A DNA stretch of 64,000 bases, from contig DBBR01000077.1 in the NCBI GenBank assembly GCA_002292325.1, forward strand, positions 6,531-70,530, written 5' to 3'. Below, one piece after another: positions 60,987 through 64,000 of the stretch. The notes under the pieces were generated by a model. The model was not told the origin of the DNA. It ran no database searches and worked only from the letters and a program-made list of their open reading frames with translations. Numbering within the stretch: the first letter of the stretch is position 1; each line of letters starts with the position of its first letter. A program made the translations under genes and the position numbers. The DNA comes from Flavobacteriales bacterium UBA979. Lineage in GTDB: Bacteria > Bacteroidota > Bacteroidia > Flavobacteriales_D > Sanyastnellaceae.

Positions 60987-61349
60987 ATGAACAACGATCC
61001 TGCAATAGCAACCCACAAACAATCGACAGCCGAAAGGCTAGAGTCCTTTGTGGAGCAGGCAGAAATGTTGGTGACGGCGTATGAAAAGCAATCCATTTTG
61101 CTTCAAAACACCCGGTTGGAATTGCAAAAATTGCAGAAGCAAAATGCAGAGATGAAAGATGAATTGGAACGATTAAATCCAAATCATCAGCGGATAGCGC
61201 ATCAGCAATTGTCATTGGATGTTTCCCAAAGTTCACCCTCTACACATTTACCCCATTCTCAATCATCAGATACCCCAAGCATTGACCGCACAGACGTTCA
61301 ATTGCTTTTGAGTGAAATAGAAACGTGCATCGCAATACTTGAGTCTTGA
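60987..61349 (+). CDS. small coiled-coil protein upstream of zapA, possible ZapB-like factor
   Basis: 120 residues, no signal peptide. Residues about 14-62 are a continuous coiled coil (VEQAEMLVTAYEKQSILLQN, LELQKLQKQNAEMKDELERL), followed by a Ser/Pro/His/Gln-rich linker and a short C-terminal helix (DVQLLLSEIETCIAILES). Its stop overlaps the zapA ATG by one base, a strong sign of joint function. ZapB in other bacteria is a small coiled coil that binds ZapA; this is an analogy by position and shape, not by homology I can show. Confidence 0.6.
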   Translation: MNNDPAIATHKQSTAERLESFVEQAEMLVTAYEKQSILLQNTRLELQKLQKQNAEMKDELERLNPNHQRIAHQQLSLDVSQSSPSTHLPHSQSSDTPSIDRTDVQLLLSEIETCIAILES

Positions 61350-61633
61350 TGGAAAGCATTCAAATTAACATAGCAGGAAGAGAGTATCCGTTAGAAGCAC
61401 CTCGTCACGAGGTGGCTAATTTGAAGCGAGCAGCAGCCAAAATCAATGCGCAGTACGCAACCTTTCAAGAACAATTCCAAGTGGACGATCCAGTGGACTT
61501 ACTGGCGCTTACGGCCCTTCATATTTCCGAATCGACCGAGCCTGACTCGTCGGAAGCAGATGGAATTTCGACGAAAACACTCAATCGCATGAACCGCATT
61601 TCTGAGCGCATGCAAGCAGCCTTGGCGGTCTGA
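61349..61633 (+). CDS. zapA: cell division protein ZapA
   Basis: 94 residues from the ATG at 61349; a TTG three bases earlier is an alternative. The short ZapA fold is shown by [20 protein letters not shown] and [14 protein letters not shown], with the conserved R-x-Y-P-L start region. ZapA binds FtsZ and cross-links protofilaments in the Z-ring. Tight coupling to the coiled-coil gene upstream and 16 bases from rny. Confidence 0.9.
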   Translation: MESIQINIAGREYPLEAPRHEVANLKRAAAKINAQYATFQEQFQVDDPVDLLALTALHISESTEPDSSEADGISTKTLNRMNRISERMQAALAV

Positions 61634-61649
61634 TACATATCAGACAATT

Positions 61650-63191
61650 ATGGACATAACCACAATTTTAATTGGATCACTGGCAGGCCTTGTGGTCGGC
61701 GGAGGCTTAGGCTACGCCCTATTTAACCGCTTTCTTTCAAGCCAGAAAGAACAAATTCTAGCCAAAGCTGAAGAGCATGGCGAAAACATCAAGGAGAAAA
61801 AAATTCTGCAAGCTAAGGAACGCTTTATTGAACTAAAAGAGAAGCACAATAGCGAGACCAAGGAGCGCAATGCGGCTATTCAATCCAAGGAGGATAAACT
61901 GCGAAACGAGTTGAACAACGTCAAGAAGGAGCAAGACCGAGTGAAGTCCAAAGAAAGTCATCTGGACCGCGAAAAAGACAAGATTGCTCAGCGACTGGAG
62001 GCCCTCCAAAACAAAGGGAAAGACTTGGATAAAGAGCGTCAACGTGCCGTCGACTTGCTCGAAAAAATCTCCAACATGTCCGCCGATGAGGCAAAAGAAG
62101 TCCTCAAGGAACAAATCCTGAATGATGCCAAAGCATTGGCTTCTTCCCAAGTGCAAGACATCCTCGATGATGCGAAGCTGAAAGCAAGCCACGACGCGAA
62201 AAAGATCGTCATCCAGACCATTCAACGCGTGGCAACAGAGCACAGTGTGGAAAATTCTGTGTCCGTCTTTAACATCACCAATGATGATATTAAAGGCCGC
62301 ATCATCGGCCGCGAAGGCCGTAACATCCGTGCTTTGGAAGCATCAACGGGCGTAGAATTCATTGTAGACGACACACCAGAGGCCATTATTTTGAGCTGTT
62401 TCGATCCGGTTCGTCGCGAGATTGCTCGACTTTCCCTCCATCAATTGGTAACCGATGGTCGCATCCACCCCGCCCGTATTGAAGAAGTGGTCGCCAAAGT
62501 CACCAAGAAACTCGACGAAGAAATCTTGGAAATCGGAAAGCGAACGTGCATCGACTTGGGCATACACAACATGAAAGGCGAACTAACGCGCATGGTAGGC
62601 CGCATGAAATACCGTTCATCTTATGGACAAAACTTGCTTCAGCACAGCCGAGAGGTTGCCAATCTTTGCGCTACCATGGCGGCCGAATTGGGGCTGGACA
62701 CCAAAGCAGCGAAACGAGCCGGATTGCTTCATGACATTGGAAAAGTGAGCGATGAAGAAAGTGAGTTGCCGCACGCGTTGCTGGGGATGAAAATCGCCGA
62801 GCGATGCGGAGAAAAGCCGGATATTCTGAACGCGATTGGAGCCCACCACGATGAAATCGAGATGACAACGCTGCTCTCTCCCATTGTTCAAGTATGTGAT
62901 GCAATCTCAGGTGCTCGTCCGGGCGCCCGAAGGGAAATGGTTGAAGCTTACATCCAGCGCCTGCGCGACCTCGAGAACTTAGCTTTGGAATTTCCAGGAG
63001 TCACCAAGTCTTTCGCAATTCAAGCGGGACGAGAACTGCGTGTTATGGTCGAAAGTGATCAAGTTTCAGACGACCAGGCAGATCAACTTTCAGTCGACCT
63101 TTCCCAACGGATCATGAATGACATGACCTACCCCGGTCAGGTAAAAGTCACGGTCATCCGTGAGAAACGATCTGTGAGCATCGCGAGATAA
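61650..63191 (+). CDS. rny: ribonuclease Y
   Basis: 513 residues. N-terminal membrane anchor (about 5-27), a long coiled coil (about 30-195), a KH domain (about 200-265: [20 protein letters not shown]), and an HD domain with H361 and D362 in [13 protein letters not shown]. RNase Y is the membrane-attached endonuclease that starts mRNA decay. It is a member of the zapA run and precedes the flippase gene by two bases. Confidence 0.95.
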   Translation: MDITTILIGSLAGLVVGGGLGYALFNRFLSSQKEQILAKAEEHGENIKEKKILQAKERFIELKEKHNSETKERNAAIQSKEDKLRNELNNVKKEQDRVKSKESHLDREKDKIAQRLEALQNKGKDLDKERQRAVDLLEKISNMSADEAKEVLKEQILNDAKALASSQVQDILDDAKLKASHDAKKIVIQTIQRVATEHSVENSVSVFNITNDDIKGRIIGREGRNIRALEASTGVEFIVDDTPEAIILSCFDPVRREIARLSLHQLVTDGRIHPARIEEVVAKVTKKLDEEILEIGKRTCIDLGIHNMKGELTRMVGRMKYRSSYGQNLLQHSREVANLCATMAAELGLDTKAAKRAGLLHDIGKVSDEESELPHALLGMKIAERCGEKPDILNAIGAHHDEIEMTTLLSPIVQVCDAISGARPGARREMVEAYIQRLRDLENLALEFPGVTKSFAIQAGRELRVMVESDQVSDDQADQLSVDLSQRIMNDMTYPGQVKVTVIREKRSVSIAR

Positions 63192-63193
63192 GC

Positions 63194-64000
63194 ATGAGAC
63201 GTCAGCCGCCTGCATTTGCAACCTCGATTCGATGGCAATCGGTCAACGTTGTGAGCCAGGTATTGCTGCAGTTGGTCTTCATCATGCTCCTTGCACGCTT
63301 GATTTCCAAAGCTGATTTTGGCATCATGTCCATCGCGCTTGTGGTGGTAGGCTTCATCGAGATTTTTGCCCAGATTGGCATTGGGCCGTCCTTGATTCAG
63401 CGTAAAAACCTTCAACCCGAGAACATCCGGGCAGCGTTTCATTTCTCTTTGGGGCTCGGAGGTGTTTTCTTTTTATTGATGTATGTGGCAGCGCCATGGA
63501 TCGGAGAATGGTTCAACAGTGACGTCCTAACGAACGTCTTGCGTTGGATCTCATTCAGTTTCATTCTGTCCAGCATCGCCTTGATTCCGAGGAGCCTTTT
63601 GATCCGTCACATGCAATTTAAACGCCTATTTGCAGCGGCATTTATCAGCATGGCCATTGGCAACTTAGGAATCGGACTTGGCCTGGCCTACGCAGGCTAT
63701 GGAATATGGGCGTATGTGGGAGCGCTGCTCAGCCAAAACGCATTGTTGGGAATAGCCTACTGGCTTATTCGGCCTGAAGGATCCCGGCACATCTGGGGCA
63801 AATGGTCTTGGCCAGATTTGCGCAGCATGTTGGTCTATGGAGGTAAATCGACGGTATTCAATTGGTTGAACTACACTTCAACCAAGGTTGATACATTGAT
63901 TGTCGGAGAATTCAATCAGTCGAACGCTGCATCCACGGGAGGATGGAGTTCTACAGGAGTCTACGACAGATCGGCACATTTGATGTCCCTTCCCATTACC
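63194..64000 (+). CDS. Wzx-type oligosaccharide flippase / polysaccharide transporter, N-terminal part (runs off window)
   Basis: 269 codons open to the window edge from an ATG two bases after the rny stop. It starts MRRQPPAFATSIRWQSVNVV and carries at least six hydrophobic segments. The stretch LLARLISKADFGIMSIALVV with NIRAAFHFSLGLGGVFF is typical of the WzxC-like MOP superfamily that flips lipid-linked oligosaccharides. The remaining half lies beyond base 64000. The gene seems to be in the same transcription unit as rny, an odd pairing. Confidence 0.85.
   Translation, partial: MRRQPPAFATSIRWQSVNVVSQVLLQLVFIMLLARLISKADFGIMSIALVVVGFIEIFAQIGIGPSLIQRKNLQPENIRAAFHFSLGLGGVFFLLMYVAAPWIGEWFNSDVLTNVLRWISFSFILSSIALIPRSLLIRHMQFKRLFAAAFISMAIGNLGIGLGLAYAGYGIWAYVGALLSQNALLGIAYWLIRPEGSRHIWGKWSWPDLRSMLVYGGKSTVFNWLNYTSTKVDTLIVGEFNQSNAASTGGWSSTGVYDRSAHLMSLPIT

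Overview
The window looks like a chromosomal segment of a Bacteroidota member, most likely a Flavobacteriales-type marine or freshwater heterotroph with roughly balanced GC content. The evidence is a PorP/SprF-type type IX secretion (T9SS) component, proteins with T9SS type A and type B C-terminal sorting domains, a TonB-dependent receptor with a carboxypeptidase-regulatory-like N-terminus, DUF5916, DUF3108 and DUF1573 proteins, two bacillithiol genes, and many copies of the Bacteroidota promoter -7 element TAnnTTTG. No rRNA, tRNA, CRISPR array, insertion sequence or phage gene was seen. Coding density is very high and no gene-free stretch reaches 300 bases.

Layout. 1-6.5 kb: the tail of a PorP/SprF protein, two unrecognised envelope genes, a saccharopine/alanine-dehydrogenase-like enzyme, and an operon of a large TPR/coiled-coil secreted protein with a TonB-like protein. 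6.5-13 kb: a D-amino-acid-oxidase-type flavoenzyme, an outer-membrane protein with thrombospondin-type-3 repeats and a SPOR-like end, a COG2509 flavoprotein and a fused 2-oxoacid dehydrogenase E1. 13-23.6 kb: ytxJ, a pRiA4b ORF-3-like gene, miaA and mutS2; a secreted serine protease; an S41 peptidase, a DUF1573 lipoprotein and DUF3108; then a rhodanese and a Crp/Fnr regulator. 23.7-31.2 kb: a sugar aminotransferase and a sugar transferase, a SirB1-type protein, a rhomboid, dnaN, a GT9 glycosyltransferase, ruvX and a HAD protein. 31.2-37.4 kb: bshC, a T9SS type B protein, a decayed SulP transporter remnant, CDGSH, YceI, a Crp/Fnr regulator and an ECF sigma factor unit. 37.5-47.4 kb: an ACMSD-like amidohydrolase, a peptide-type solute-binding lipoprotein, a TonB-dependent receptor, an ABC exporter half, an LVIVD-repeat secreted protein and a TIGR01777 epimerase. 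47.5-64 kb: a cupredoxin/triple-fasciclin protein, photolyase, a CoA-transferase, cysQ, a lytic transglycosylase, rfbC, a Wza-like exporter, GNAT, mltG, DUF5916, an M23 peptidase, a possible zapB-like gene with zapA and rny, and the start of a Wzx-type flippase.

Functional themes. Envelope and surface biogenesis dominate: T9SS cargo, peptidoglycan enzymes (mltG, SLT, M23), surface polysaccharide genes (DegT aminotransferase, sugar transferase, GT9, rfbC, Wza-like, Wzx) and cell division (zapA). Housekeeping genes (dnaN, miaA, mutS2, ruvX, rny) are interspersed. ytxJ and bshC indicate bacillithiol as the low-molecular-weight thiol.

The most notable signal is at the DNA level. At about a dozen transcription-unit starts a TAnnTT(T/C)G-like -7 element ends only 4-5 bases before the start codon, which predicts leaderless mRNAs. 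The other notable item is a frame-broken remnant of a SulP-type permease at 33841-34023, hidden between three intact genes.
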